A stretch of 64,000 nucleotides of DNA from assembly GCF_003402535.2 (NCBI RefSeq), contig NZ_AP025174.1:248001-312000 (forward strand). The letters are read 5' to 3'. Each line of letters opens with the position of its first letter. The stretch's first letter is position 1. Made by a program: the position numbers and the translations under genes. The DNA is from Cupriavidus sp. P-10. GTDB lineage: Bacteria; Pseudomonadota; Gammaproteobacteria; Burkholderiales; Burkholderiaceae. Under the pieces are notes generated by a model. That model was not told the DNA's origin. It made no database searches and worked only from the letters and a program-made list of their open reading frames with translations. Of the stretch, positions 1 through 7,735 are shown one piece after another.

Positions 1-529
1 CGACCGGATAGGCGAAGACCTTCTTCAGAACGTCGGCTTCCTTGAGCAGCTCCTGAAATGTCCGCTGCCGGTGAGCAATGTAGAGATGCCCTTGTTCTTG
101 CGGATCACACTGGATGTCGTGCTTCGCCACCAGATTGTGGAAAGCGGCATAGGCCTCATCCATCTCGGCATGCATCGCCAGGGCGATGTCCTTGCCCCAT
201 CGCTGCAGCCACTGACTGCGAGAAAGGCGGCCAGCGGTGTGAAGCACCTGCCCGCCATTTCTGCTCGTGCATCCCCAGCACACCTGATTGGCCTCGACAA
301 CGGTCGCCCGGATACCATGCTCGCTGGCAAGGTAGATCGCGGTGGCCAAGCCCGTCAACCCGGCGCCGACAATGATCACGTCGGCATCTATTTCGCCGCG
401 CAGGACACCGTCATCCTCAGGCACGGCCCCTGCCGTGCTGACCCAGTAGGACGGCGCATAGGCCCTGCCAACACCCGGCCCATCACTCGTCAGGGGATCG
501 TAGCGAGGATCGTACGCTGCGGCGCTCAT
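1..529 (-). CDS. FAD-dependent oxidoreductase (DAO family), partial, cut by window edge
   Basis: About 176 N-terminal residues are visible before the window edge. After a 48-residue leader containing SYW, an FAD-binding Rossmann motif VGAGLTGLATA appears, then the RNGGQ segment typical of the D-amino-acid-oxidase/glycine-oxidase superfamily. The leader and RNGGQ order most resemble gamma-glutamylputrescine oxidoreductase (PuuB-like) proteins, which oxidise amines with FAD in the cytoplasm; this assignment is by family resemblance only. The ATG at 529 is the first start in frame. It lies 73 bp downstream of the NTF2-like gene on the same strand, so the two may be co-transcribed. The substrate is unknown. 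Confidence 0.8.
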   Translation of the reverse strand, partial: MSAAAYDPRYDPLTSDGPGVGRAYAPSYWVSTAGAVPEDDGVLRGEIDADVIIVGAGLTGLATAIYLASEHGIRATVVEANQVCWGCTSRNGGQVLHTAGRLSRSQWLQRWGKDIALAMHAEMDEAYAAFHNLVAKHDIQCDPQEQGHLYIAHRQRTFQELLKEADVLKKVFAYPV

Positions 530-602
530 TGTGCCGGATGGCAGACGCGCGGTCATTGGCTCGCCCTCGTTATTTGCGCACGGTTGGTGATTGTGATCGT
601 CG

Positions 603-992
603 TCATGATGTCAAACGCTGCTTGCGGAAGGCGTTCTTGACAGCGATCTTGCCGTTCACAAAAGTGAGGATGTCGCACCCATTCACTTCCGTGCGCGAGC
701 CGTCGCGTGCGGTGCCGCTGAACGTCCATTCCGTGACGACGCTGTTGTCCGCAGCCAGTTCGCGGATAGGGGACCAATGGGCGTCGGGATACGCGCTGAA
801 TACAGCGGCGATCGCACGCCTGACGGCCGCCGCGCCGATGTGCCGGGCACCATCCCGATCAGTCCCCGCAGGGGACATGAATGTGCAGTCTTCAGTCATG
901 CAAGCCATGACCGCATCAAGATCGTGGCGATTGAAAGCACTGGTAAACGCCCCGGCGACGGCCAGGTGTTTCTTGTCAGTCGGCGTCATCAA
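603..992 (-). CDS. NTF2-like / SnoaL-like fold protein
   Basis: A 129-residue protein with the size and pattern of the nuclear transport factor 2 superfamily: an N-terminal helix (FTSAFNRHDLDAVMACM), then acidic and aromatic strands (EDCTFMSP, TEWTFSGT, CDILTFVNGKI). Such small single-domain proteins act as isomerases, hydratases or ligand-binding proteins in the cytoplasm. No catalytic residue can be named from sequence alone. It lies upstream of the FAD oxidoreductase and diverges from the Bug receptor gene at 1283; a repeated GTGAAA motif lies between them. Confidence 0.75.
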   Translation of the reverse strand: MMTPTDKKHLAVAGAFTSAFNRHDLDAVMACMTEDCTFMSPAGTDRDGARHIGAAAVRRAIAAVFSAYPDAHWSPIRELAADNSVVTEWTFSGTARDGSRTEVNGCDILTFVNGKIAVKNAFRKQRLTS

Positions 993-1122
993 AGAACCTT
1001 GTTAAGTAATGAGTACAGTCCTCGGCGCCATCGGAGCGCAGAAGCGGGACCTGCACCCTGATCACCCCAAACATGCCCGGACCGGCGGCCGCACGGCCCA
1101 AGAATGGTCGCGTGTGCCGTTG

Positions 1123-1178
1123 AGTGAAAATATACATCAAAATTTCACAAAGGGAATAATTTATTGTAAATTTTCACT
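1123..1178. promoter_or_regulatory. GTGAAAAT inverted-repeat operator candidate in divergent promoter
   Basis: A perfect 9-bp inverted repeat, AGTGAAAAT (1123-1131) and ATTTTCACT (1170-1178), flanks a third inverted half-site AATTTCAC at 1141-1148. The segment is much richer in A and T than its flanks and sits between the NTF2-like gene (minus) and the Bug receptor gene (plus). This is a typical position for a regulator controlling both directions. No regulator gene is adjacent in this window, so the binding protein is unknown. Confidence 0.45.
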
Positions 1179-1282
1179 TCGGTGCAGCTGGCCTTTGCTC
1201 TGATACCGAGCCGGGCGGTTGCACCGTTCTTCGCTGGCGCCCTGCTATTAGAACCACAGAGAAAAAACTGGAGACACTACTA

Positions 1283-2284
1283 ATGAAGCACATCAAATCA
1301 TGTATACGCGCCCTGATCGGTGCGATGGCGATGACTTGTGCAATCGCCTCAGGCACATCCGCCGCCGCCGAATTCCCGCAGAAGGGCAGCACGATTACGC
1401 TGCTTGTGCCCTATGGCCCTGGCGGGCAGATCGATGTCATGGGCCGGGCCATGGCGGCATACTGGGATGCCAAATGGGGCACGCGCACCATCGTGCTCAA
1501 CAAGGTCGGGGCGAACAACCAGATTGCGCTGTCCGAGCTGCTCAGGCGTCCTGCTGATGGCCATACCATCGCGTTCGCCCAGGGTTTCGAGGCACAACTG
1601 ACCTATCTCAATCCAGAGGCCAATGCCCCCTATTCGCGCAGCAACTTCGTCCCTGTCGCACTATCCCAGCGCACGCCGGCGGGCTGGGTTGTCCGGGCCG
1701 ACAGCCCATATCAGACCATGACCGACCTGGTGAAGGCTGCCCAGGCCAAGCCGGGCACCGTGACGCTCGGAACGCCGACCAGCCGCGGGCCCGCGCAGTT
1801 GTACATCGAAGAATTCGATAAAAAGCAAAAGGCAAAGCTCAACAGTGTCCCGTTCAACGATGGGCCGTCCATGATGAACGCACTGCTTGGGGGACATATC
1901 GACATCGCCGTCACCAATCCGACGATTGCGCTTCCCCATCTCAAATCCGGGCGCATTCGGGCAATCATGGTCAGCGGCAACACTCCTTCCAAATTCTTTC
2001 CGAGCGTGCCGACGGCGGGATCACTGGGTCTCGACATTTCGAGCTTCGGTGCGAGTACCGGGCTAACGCTTGCTCGCGGCACCCCCGCACCCGTTGTCCA
2101 GGCGTGGTCAACCATGCTCAAGGAGCTTTCGGAAGACGCCGACATGCGCGCAAAGATGGATGCCATGGGCATTCAACCGGAGTACGCCGGCCCCTCGGAT
2201 TACGCGGCGTTGTGGGATGCGATGCAGGTTGAGGTGACCAAGTTGCTGATGCGCACGCAGGGCAAGGTCCGACCGATCCAGTAA
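1283..2284 (+). CDS. Bug/TctC-type periplasmic solute receptor
   Basis: A 333-residue protein with a signal peptide ending near TSAAAEF (about residue 29), then the family hallmark TITLLVPYGPGGQIDVMGRAM, then NKVGANNQIALSEL and ADGHTIAFAQG. This matches the tripartite tricarboxylate receptor (Bug) family, periplasmic proteins that bind carboxylates or related small solutes, often without an adjacent membrane partner, as here. Its length is normal for the family. The amidohydrolase begins 21 bp downstream, so the receptor may capture a compound hydrolysed by that enzyme. The ligand cannot be predicted. Confidence 0.9.
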   Translation: MKHIKSCIRALIGAMAMTCAIASGTSAAAEFPQKGSTITLLVPYGPGGQIDVMGRAMAAYWDAKWGTRTIVLNKVGANNQIALSELLRRPADGHTIAFAQGFEAQLTYLNPEANAPYSRSNFVPVALSQRTPAGWVVRADSPYQTMTDLVKAAQAKPGTVTLGTPTSRGPAQLYIEEFDKKQKAKLNSVPFNDGPSMMNALLGGHIDIAVTNPTIALPHLKSGRIRAIMVSGNTPSKFFPSVPTAGSLGLDISSFGASTGLTLARGTPAPVVQAWSTMLKELSEDADMRAKMDAMGIQPEYAGPSDYAALWDAMQVEVTKLLMRTQGKVRPIQ

Positions 2285-2305
2285 CCCCATTACTCCCCAG
2301 GAAGC

Positions 2306-4279
2306 ATGCCGGAGCATATATTGACCATAAGCGCAGATACGCTTTCCGGCGTCCGGCGATCTGCGCTCATCGAAGGAACGACTATCGTGCATGCATCGAC
2401 ATCTTCACAGCCGCGCCAAATGCTGCGCATCATTCTTGCCAGGCACATCCACACCATGGATGAATCTCTGCCGCATGCGACAGCGGTTGGCATCATTGAC
2501 GATCGCATCGTCGCCGTTGGAGACCTGGCATCCATGGAGCCGTGGCGCGCAGGGCGGGATGTTGTCGTCGATGAAAGTTTGCGCGACAAGGTATTGCTGC
2601 CGGGCTTCATCGACAACCATGTGCACCCGTTTCTCGGCGCACTGCTCACGCCAATGGAAATCATCGCGCCAGAAGCCTGGCGCATGGAAGGTGGTGAGAT
2701 CGCGCCAGCGGCAAATACGCCCGAACAGTATCTCGAGCGGCTCAACGCCCGGCTCGCAGCGCGTACCGACCATAGCGAAATTTTTATTTCCTTCGGTTAC
2801 CAGCCTGCCCGGCACGGCCGCTGGAATCGCCCTGAGCTGGATGCATTGTGCCCGGACAGGCCTGTCATTCTCTGGCAACGGTCGTTTCACGAGACGTACA
2901 TGAACACCGCTGCCATCAATCATCTCGGCCTCGACGAAGAACCGGTGGCATCGCACCCCCAGGTCGACCTCGCCAATGGTCATTTCTTCGAAACCGGCAA
3001 CAAGCTGGTCGTCGCCAGGCTCCTGCCCATGATGCTGCGCCCCGAGTGGTATCACCGCGGGCTCAATACCACGGCGACACTGATGCAACAGGGCGGTATC
3101 ACGACCGCCGGCGACATGCTGTTTGGCTGCATCGACCCGGAGTATGAGCTTGCCGCGCTGGACGCGTGCATCGAACAGAAGAATCGTCCGCTCCGCATCG
3201 TCAATATTGCAGATGCACGCGGCTTTTCAAATCGAGCCGTGGGCCGCAAGACCATGGGGCCACCAGATGAATGCCCACCGTTCGAAGCGGGCCTTGCGAT
3301 GATCGAGGCCATCCGGTCCCGGGAAAGCCGTCGCGTGCGCTTCTCGAAGGCCGTCAAGCTGTTTGCGGATGGCGCAATGTTCTCGCAGCTGATGCAGATG
3401 AATCCGCCCGGCTACATCGATGGGCACCACGGTGAATGGCTGATGAGCCCCGCTGTTCTCGCTGAAGGCGTGCGCATCTTCTGGGATGCAGGCTATCAGA
3501 TGCACGTGCATGTCAACGGAGATGGCGGCATGGATGCTGTCATCTCGGCGCTTTCCGCCGCGCAGGAGCGCAAGCCGCGCTTTGATCATCGATTCACCGT
3601 GCACCACGTTGGTTTTCATACCAATGCACAATCGCGTCAATTGGCGGCATTGGGCGCACATGCCTCGGTCAACTCGTACTACATTCACGCACTGGCCGAT
3701 GACTACGGCCTGCTTGGACTTGGCCGCGAACGGGCTGACCAGATCGTACGGGCCGGCTCGATGGTACGTAATGGCCTGCGCGTTTCGTTCCACTCGGATT
3801 TCATGATGGCACCCATGGAACCGCTTCTGCTCGCGTGGTGCGCCGCGACGCGTACCACGCGGTCCGGACGCCAGGTGGCACCAGAAGAAATGTTGAACCT
3901 CGACCAGGCCCTGCGTGGCATCACGATCGATGCCGCATTTGCACTCCGGATGGACCATGAAATCGGCTCCATCTCCGCCGGCAAGAAAGCCGACTTCGCC
4001 ATCCTTGAAGATGACCCGTTCGAGTTTGGCGTGGAGCGGCTGAAGGACGTCCGTATCGCAGGCACGATATTCGAAGGAGAGTTCCATCTCCTCGGCCAAC
4101 CCGTCGCCAGCGTTCTGGCCGGAGATGCCACCATGCTGATGGCTACGCGACAACATCCCAGGTCCCCATCCAGCGAATATCGGATGATCCCATCTGCATT
4201 GTGCTGCGGTCCAGATGGAGATCCTTGCGTATTCTTGCGCTACCTAGCCAGCGCCGGATTGATGAGATCGCATGGCTAG
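2306..4279 (+). CDS. YtcJ-like metal-dependent amidohydrolase
   Basis: A protein of up to 657 residues of the amidohydrolase superfamily, YtcJ-like subgroup. Metal-binding signatures are visible: LPGFIDNHVHPFLG (HxH) near residue 105, MHVHVNGDGGMDAV, HHVGFHTNA, FHSDFMMAP, and a C-terminal ISAGKKADFAILEDDPF. These enzymes hydrolyse C-N bonds of cyclic or acyl amides; the substrate is unknown. The family usually starts close to the LRIILARHIHTMD strand, so the ATG at 2420 is a realistic alternative to 2306; neither has a strong ribosome site. The last 50 residues are unlike the family and run up to the insertion-sequence scar at 4280, so the natural C-terminus may have been altered. Confidence 0.85.
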   Translation: MPEHILTISADTLSGVRRSALIEGTTIVHASTSSQPRQMLRIILARHIHTMDESLPHATAVGIIDDRIVAVGDLASMEPWRAGRDVVVDESLRDKVLLPGFIDNHVHPFLGALLTPMEIIAPEAWRMEGGEIAPAANTPEQYLERLNARLAARTDHSEIFISFGYQPARHGRWNRPELDALCPDRPVILWQRSFHETYMNTAAINHLGLDEEPVASHPQVDLANGHFFETGNKLVVARLLPMMLRPEWYHRGLNTTATLMQQGGITTAGDMLFGCIDPEYELAALDACIEQKNRPLRIVNIADARGFSNRAVGRKTMGPPDECPPFEAGLAMIEAIRSRESRRVRFSKAVKLFADGAMFSQLMQMNPPGYIDGHHGEWLMSPAVLAEGVRIFWDAGYQMHVHVNGDGGMDAVISALSAAQERKPRFDHRFTVHHVGFHTNAQSRQLAALGAHASVNSYYIHALADDYGLLGLGRERADQIVRAGSMVRNGLRVSFHSDFMMAPMEPLLLAWCAATRTTRSGRQVAPEEMLNLDQALRGITIDAAFALRMDHEIGSISAGKKADFAILEDDPFEFGVERLKDVRIAGTIFEGEFHLLGQPVASVLAGDATMLMATRQHPRSPSSEYRMIPSALCCGPDGDPCVFLRYLASAGLMRSHG

Positions 4280-4365
4280 CTAGGATCGAGGCTGGAGGGA
4301 AGCTGCCAGGATAGCGCCGGATCCCACTGTAAAGTTAGTGACAAGGTCGCAGGAGAAACCTTGTC

Positions 4366-4440
4366 ATGAAGAAATCGTGGTTCAACGAAGAGCAGATTAT
4401 TGGGGTGTTGAAGGAGACCGCGCCAAACCGGGGACTGACT
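4366..4440 (+). pseudogene. IS3-family OrfA N-terminal remnant
   Basis: The frame from ATG 4366 reads MKKSWFNEEQIIGVLKE, the start of OrfA in IS3-family (IS407-like) elements. Similarity ends after about 25 codons, where sequence from another transposase on the opposite strand begins. Only the promoter-proximal tip of the element survives and the rest is deleted. Confidence 0.7.
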
Positions 4441-4678
4441 AAGCGGCAAGGCGGTGGCCTTCTTCTCCTGCGATGGACGGATACCATCGTTCAATGTAAG
4501 ACCAGAGCTGTTTATTGAGCACCGCGGTCCGGATTTGAAGCAGGTTGTGCGCGTGCCGAGGCCGCCAAGCCATCTGCTGCCGTTTGACGAACCGCTTGCT
4601 AACCACCTGGTTGACGGCTGACTCGACAAAACCTGAGGCAATGGGCTCGCCATGCCGATAGCGGTCACCGTAGTTCAC
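4439..4678 (-). pseudogene. Transposase C-terminal remnant (ISKra4-like, tentative)
   Basis: A 79-residue frame contains GEPIASGFVESAVNQVVSKR and MAWRPRHAHNLLQIRTAVLN, a signature of the C-terminus of ISKra4-type transposases. I assign the family from memory of this motif, so it is tentative. The catalytic N-terminal part is missing. It abuts the IS3 remnant head to head, showing at least two insertion or deletion events at one point. Confidence 0.6.
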
Positions 4679-4714
4679 GATGAAGTGCCGGTTTTTGTCC
4701 TTCTAGGAGACCGC

Positions 4715-5041
4715 ATGACTTACGTGAAAACCATTCGGGCCGTCTTGGCCTCGGGGCGCTTCATCGCCATCGACCTGCATCGGCACGAAAGCGCCCCGCA
4801 TGCCGTTGAGGTGCTGATGTGCCTCCGGCCGGTCGAGCGCGGTATCGACGTGACCCTCCAACCTCTGCAAACGCCGGCCGCGATGACCGCCGACCAAGCG
4901 TTCGCGTTCGCCTGGGCGAAGGCGCAGGGGGTCGCGCAGCACCACGATGACCCTATCGTGGGCGTGCAAATGACGGTTAATGTGCTGTCCGACAGCGTGA
5001 TCGCGGCCGTTACCGGCGGATTGCCCATCACGCCCATCTAA
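4715..5041 (+). CDS. Hypothetical protein, 108 residues
   Basis: The ATG at 4715 is preceded by a good ribosome site (AGGAGA, about 6 bp upstream), which favours it over the in-frame ATG at 4652 inside the transposase remnant. The protein has no signal peptide or membrane segment and no motif I recognise; it contains a His-rich stretch (LHRHESAPHAVE) and AFAWAKAQG. It could be a plasmid-type orphan gene left between the insertion-sequence scar and the kfrA/cpoB module. No function is proposed. Confidence 0.5.
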   Translation: MTYVKTIRAVLASGRFIAIDLHRHESAPHAVEVLMCLRPVERGIDVTLQPLQTPAAMTADQAFAFAWAKAQGVAQHHDDPIVGVQMTVNVLSDSVIAAVTGGLPITPI

Positions 5042-5199
5042 GCCGGTCGCCGGGGCGGAAGTCCCGGCGTACAGGTTTTCCCGAAATTGTCGCCATAGTG
5101 ATAAGAAGTGCTATTTCCTGCAGACCGAGGGTGACGGCCACTACCAGGGCACCACCTTCCGGGCGCCGGCCTCAACGGCCAGCGCGAACTGACCCGCAC

Positions 5200-5952
5200 T
5201 TACTTCAGCGTCTTCAATCGGTTGTTCGCCGCACGCGCGCCTTCGGTACCGGGATACTTGGCCACCACTTGTTCCAGCGTTTTGCGTGCAGCCGCCTTCT
5301 GGTCGGATTCGAGCTGATTATTGGCCACCGCGATCATGGCGTCCGGCACCTTGGGATGCGTCGGGTTGGCATGGATCATTTTCTGCAGCACCCAGGTGGA
5401 CCCCTTGTAGTCGCGCTGCGCGTAGAGCGAGTTGCCGAGCCAGTACTGCGCCAGCGGCAGGTAGGGGCTCTGCGGATATTTCTTGATAAACGACGAAAAC
5501 GAATTCCCGGCGCTCTCGAAATCGCCCGCCTGAAAATGCTTGAGCGCGGCGTCGTATTCGGGCTTCTCGCCGGGCTGCGACTGGTGGTCTTCGACCGAAG
5601 CGTGCTGCGGCTCGAACTTCTTCAGGCGCGCATCCAGGTCGGCGTAGTAGTCCTTCTGCTGCTTCTGCAGCGTCGCCACCGTGTTCTGCAGCACTTCGTT
5701 CTGGCCGCGTAGTCGCGCGACTTCCTGGCGTAGTCCTTCGAGCTGGTTCTGCAGGTCGAGTGTGGTGCGGCTGTTCTGCTCAATGCGCTGGGTCGCCGTC
5801 GCCTGGAAGCTGTTGAACTGGTCGCGCAGGTTGATGACCGTTTTGCGCGCCTGCTCATCGTCGAACACGCCGGCGTGTGCCTGCGTGGGTGGCAGCATGC
5901 CGCCGCTCGCCATGGCGGCGAGCCACAATAGGGTGGAAACGCGTACTTTCAT
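5200..5952 (-). CDS. cpoB: CpoB/YbgF-like periplasmic TPR protein
   Basis: A 250-residue protein built like CpoB (YbgF): a signal peptide ending at about AHA-27, a coiled-coil trimerisation segment (about 30-105, with LRQEVARLRGQNEVLQNTVA), a linker, and TPR-like repeats (about 125-250: YDAALKHFQAGDFESAGNSF, YLPLAQYWLGNSLYAQRDYK, and a third repeat ending near residue 235). CpoB acts in the periplasm with Tol-Pal and peptidoglycan synthases during cell constriction. The chromosomal gene normally follows pal. Here it is the last gene of a plasmid-style kfrA/H-NS module, with no tol or pal genes nearby. It is the intact copy; its twin at 22639 has lost the coiled coil. Confidence 0.85.
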   Translation of the reverse strand: MKVRVSTLLWLAAMASGGMLPPTQAHAGVFDDEQARKTVINLRDQFNSFQATATQRIEQNSRTTLDLQNQLEGLRQEVARLRGQNEVLQNTVATLQKQQKDYYADLDARLKKFEPQHASVEDHQSQPGEKPEYDAALKHFQAGDFESAGNSFSSFIKKYPQSPYLPLAQYWLGNSLYAQRDYKGSTWVLQKMIHANPTHPKVPDAMIAVANNQLESDQKAAARKTLEQVVAKYPGTEGARAANNRLKTLK

Positions 5953-6029
5953 AAATGGGTCGTCGTGGGTTGTGTCGGTTAGCCCTGGTCACATCGTCGT
6001 TGGACAGCGGGCCGAATGCATCGGCGGCC

Positions 6030-6278
6030 CTATCCAATCCGGAAAAACTCAACGCTCTGCCCCGCATTGACCGCGCGCTTGAGCCACGAGGGCATCTCGC
6101 CCTGCCCGTCCCAGGTGAGCCCTTCCGCGTTGCGGTAGCAAACCACCGGCGCCTGTGGTGCGGGCGGTGGCGGCGCGAAGCACGCCGCCGCGTCGAGCTC
6201 TTCGAGGGTGAGCCCATAGTCGTCCATCTGCGTCTGGATCCAGCGGATCGCGTCCGCCCGCTCAGTTTTTGCTGTCAT
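6030..6278 (-). CDS. Short H-NS-like DNA-binding protein
   Basis: An 82-residue protein starting at ATG 6278 (an in-frame ATG lies 30 bp upstream). An N-terminal helix (DAIRWIQTQMDDYGLTLEEL) is followed by a proline linker with four consecutive prolines and an H-NS C-terminal DNA-binding segment, YRNAEGLTWDGQGEMPSWLK. H-NS family proteins bind curved AT-rich DNA and silence acquired genes. The long N-terminal oligomerisation domain of H-NS is missing or very short, so it may act as a partner or modulator of the larger H-NS-like protein next door. Its start overlaps the end of the kfrA tail remnant. The duplicate at 23211-23480 is broken by a stop codon. Confidence 0.7.
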   Translation of the reverse strand: MTAKTERADAIRWIQTQMDDYGLTLEELDAAACFAPPPPAPQAPVVCYRNAEGLTWDGQGEMPSWLKRAVNAGQSVEFFRIG

Positions 6279-6394
6279 CGCTGCCGTCACTGCTGTCGTT
6301 GCCTTCATCCTGATTGTTAGGCAGCGCCGCCGCCCCCGGCTCGTTGCCCGGCTCTTCCCCTTGGGCTTCCTACGCAGTGGCCGCCGAACTTCCG
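6262..6394 (-). pseudogene. kfrA C-terminal tail remnant
   Basis: The minus strand encodes GSSAATA-stop-EAQGEEPGNEPG, then LPNNQDEGNDSSDGSDDSKN-stop, matching the acidic tail of the KfrA proteins at 7736 and 25026. No other KfrA sequence is attached. It lies directly before the short H-NS gene, in the position full kfrA holds before the larger gene, so it is a by-product of an internal partial duplication. An in-frame TAG confirms it is not coding. Confidence 0.75.
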
Positions 6395-6453
6395 GCCTGC
6401 CGAGGTTGCTAGTCAGAATAGGGGCGGACCGGCCGCGCCCGCCAACCTGCCGT

Positions 6454-7641
6454 TCAGTACAAGAGATCGATGAGGAAACGCTCGGGCTTCTTGCCAATCC
6501 ACGCGGGTGCCCGACCGCGCCCCGACCAGGTCTGGCCCGTCTTGGGGTTGCGGTACCTCGGAGGCGGCGCGGCCTTCGTCTTGGTCGGAACAGCGCGGGC
6601 AGCGGGCTCAACACTGGGCTTGCCCGCAATCTCCTCAATGCTGAGGTCGTACTCCTGCATCCACTGCCGAATCTCCTCCACGACCTTTGGCACTTCGGCT
6701 CGCAACTGCTCAAGTTGCGCATTGACAGATGCCAGTTGAGCGAGCAGTGAGGATTGGGACGGGCTTTGGGTTGCGGTAGGCGCTTTTTGCTCCTGTCGCG
6801 GCTTCCGGGTTCGCGTCTTCTGAGTCGGCGCTTCCGGGGCAGCCTCCACTCCAGGCAGTGTTATCTGCTTCGGTCCGCGCTTCCGGGTTGGGGTCTCTTG
6901 GGTCGTGACTTCCGGAGCGGCAACTTCAGCCAGGATTTTCGGCTTCCGACCGCGCTTTGGGGTCCGCCTCTCTTCCGGCGCAGCTTCCGGAGCGGCAGTT
7001 TCGGTGAGCGCTTTCGGCTTCCGACCGCGCTTCGGAGCCCGCGTCTCTTCCGGCGCTGCTTCCGCAGCGGCAGTATCGGTGAGCGCTTTCGGCTTCCGAC
7101 CGCGCCTCGGGGCCCGCGTCTCTTCAGGCGCTGCTTCCGGAGCTGGGGCGTAATGCGGTGCTACCGGGGCGGCCGTTTCGGTCAGTTCGTCCTGGGCGGC
7201 AGCTTCCGTCGGTTCGTCCGTGGCCAGGACTTCAACCGGAGCTTCGGCCACGGCTTCAGTGGTCGCTTCCGAGGTCATGGCTTCAATGGGCGCTTCCGGC
7301 GCGTCAGATTCAGTCAACGCTTCCGAGGCGGCGGCTTCCATCGATGCTTCCGGTGCCACGTCTTCCGTTGAAGCGTCCGGGGCTGTGTAAGGCCGCCGGC
7401 GCCGATATGACACCGTCGCCGTCGGGCCGCTATCCCGGCTTGTGGACCAGAAGTCCAAGCGTCGGGTCTGAGTGTCAACGCTGACACTACCGACGCCTGC
7501 ATCACTGGCTTCACCCATGACGGGATCCGCGTCGCGCATCGCCTCAGCGATGGGAAGCTCCATCTGACCAAGTCCGTCCGTCGCATGGCTCGCGACAACG
7601 GCTTCCACCACTTGCTTCGGGGTCAATTCGTTCTCCTTCAT
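6454..7641 (-). CDS. AT-hook / H-NS chimeric nucleoid protein (copy 1)
   Basis: 395 residues from ATG 7641. An Ala/Glu/Pro-rich acidic N-terminal half is followed by three AT-hook-like motifs (RRGRKPK about 179-185, KRGRKPK 204-210, KRGRKPK 229-235) and degenerate ones (KRGPK, TRKPR). A helical segment suited to oligomerisation (LLAQLASVNAQLEQL, about 299-313) and a C-terminal H-NS DNA-binding motif (YRNPKTGQTWSGRGRAPAWI, 363-382) complete it. It should bind AT-rich DNA through two kinds of minor-groove motif. The frame stays open to an ATG at 7752 that overlaps the kfrA stop and would add 37 residues; the same extension is closed in copy 2, so I prefer 7641. Confidence 0.8.
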   Translation of the reverse strand: MKENELTPKQVVEAVVASHATDGLGQMELPIAEAMRDADPVMGEASDAGVGSVSVDTQTRRLDFWSTSRDSGPTATVSYRRRRPYTAPDASTEDVAPEASMEAAASEALTESDAPEAPIEAMTSEATTEAVAEAPVEVLATDEPTEAAAQDELTETAAPVAPHYAPAPEAAPEETRAPRRGRKPKALTDTAAAEAAPEETRAPKRGRKPKALTETAAPEAAPEERRTPKRGRKPKILAEVAAPEVTTQETPTRKRGPKQITLPGVEAAPEAPTQKTRTRKPRQEQKAPTATQSPSQSSLLAQLASVNAQLEQLRAEVPKVVEEIRQWMQEYDLSIEEIAGKPSVEPAARAVPTKTKAAPPPRYRNPKTGQTWSGRGRAPAWIGKKPERFLIDLLY

Positions 7642-7735
7642 TGAAGACACTGCAGGTGCAGACACTTCCTTATTCCATGGACGGTGAGACCTTGTCTCTT
7701 GCGTGTCGTTCGCTTCAGCGGATCGCGTTCCCCGC

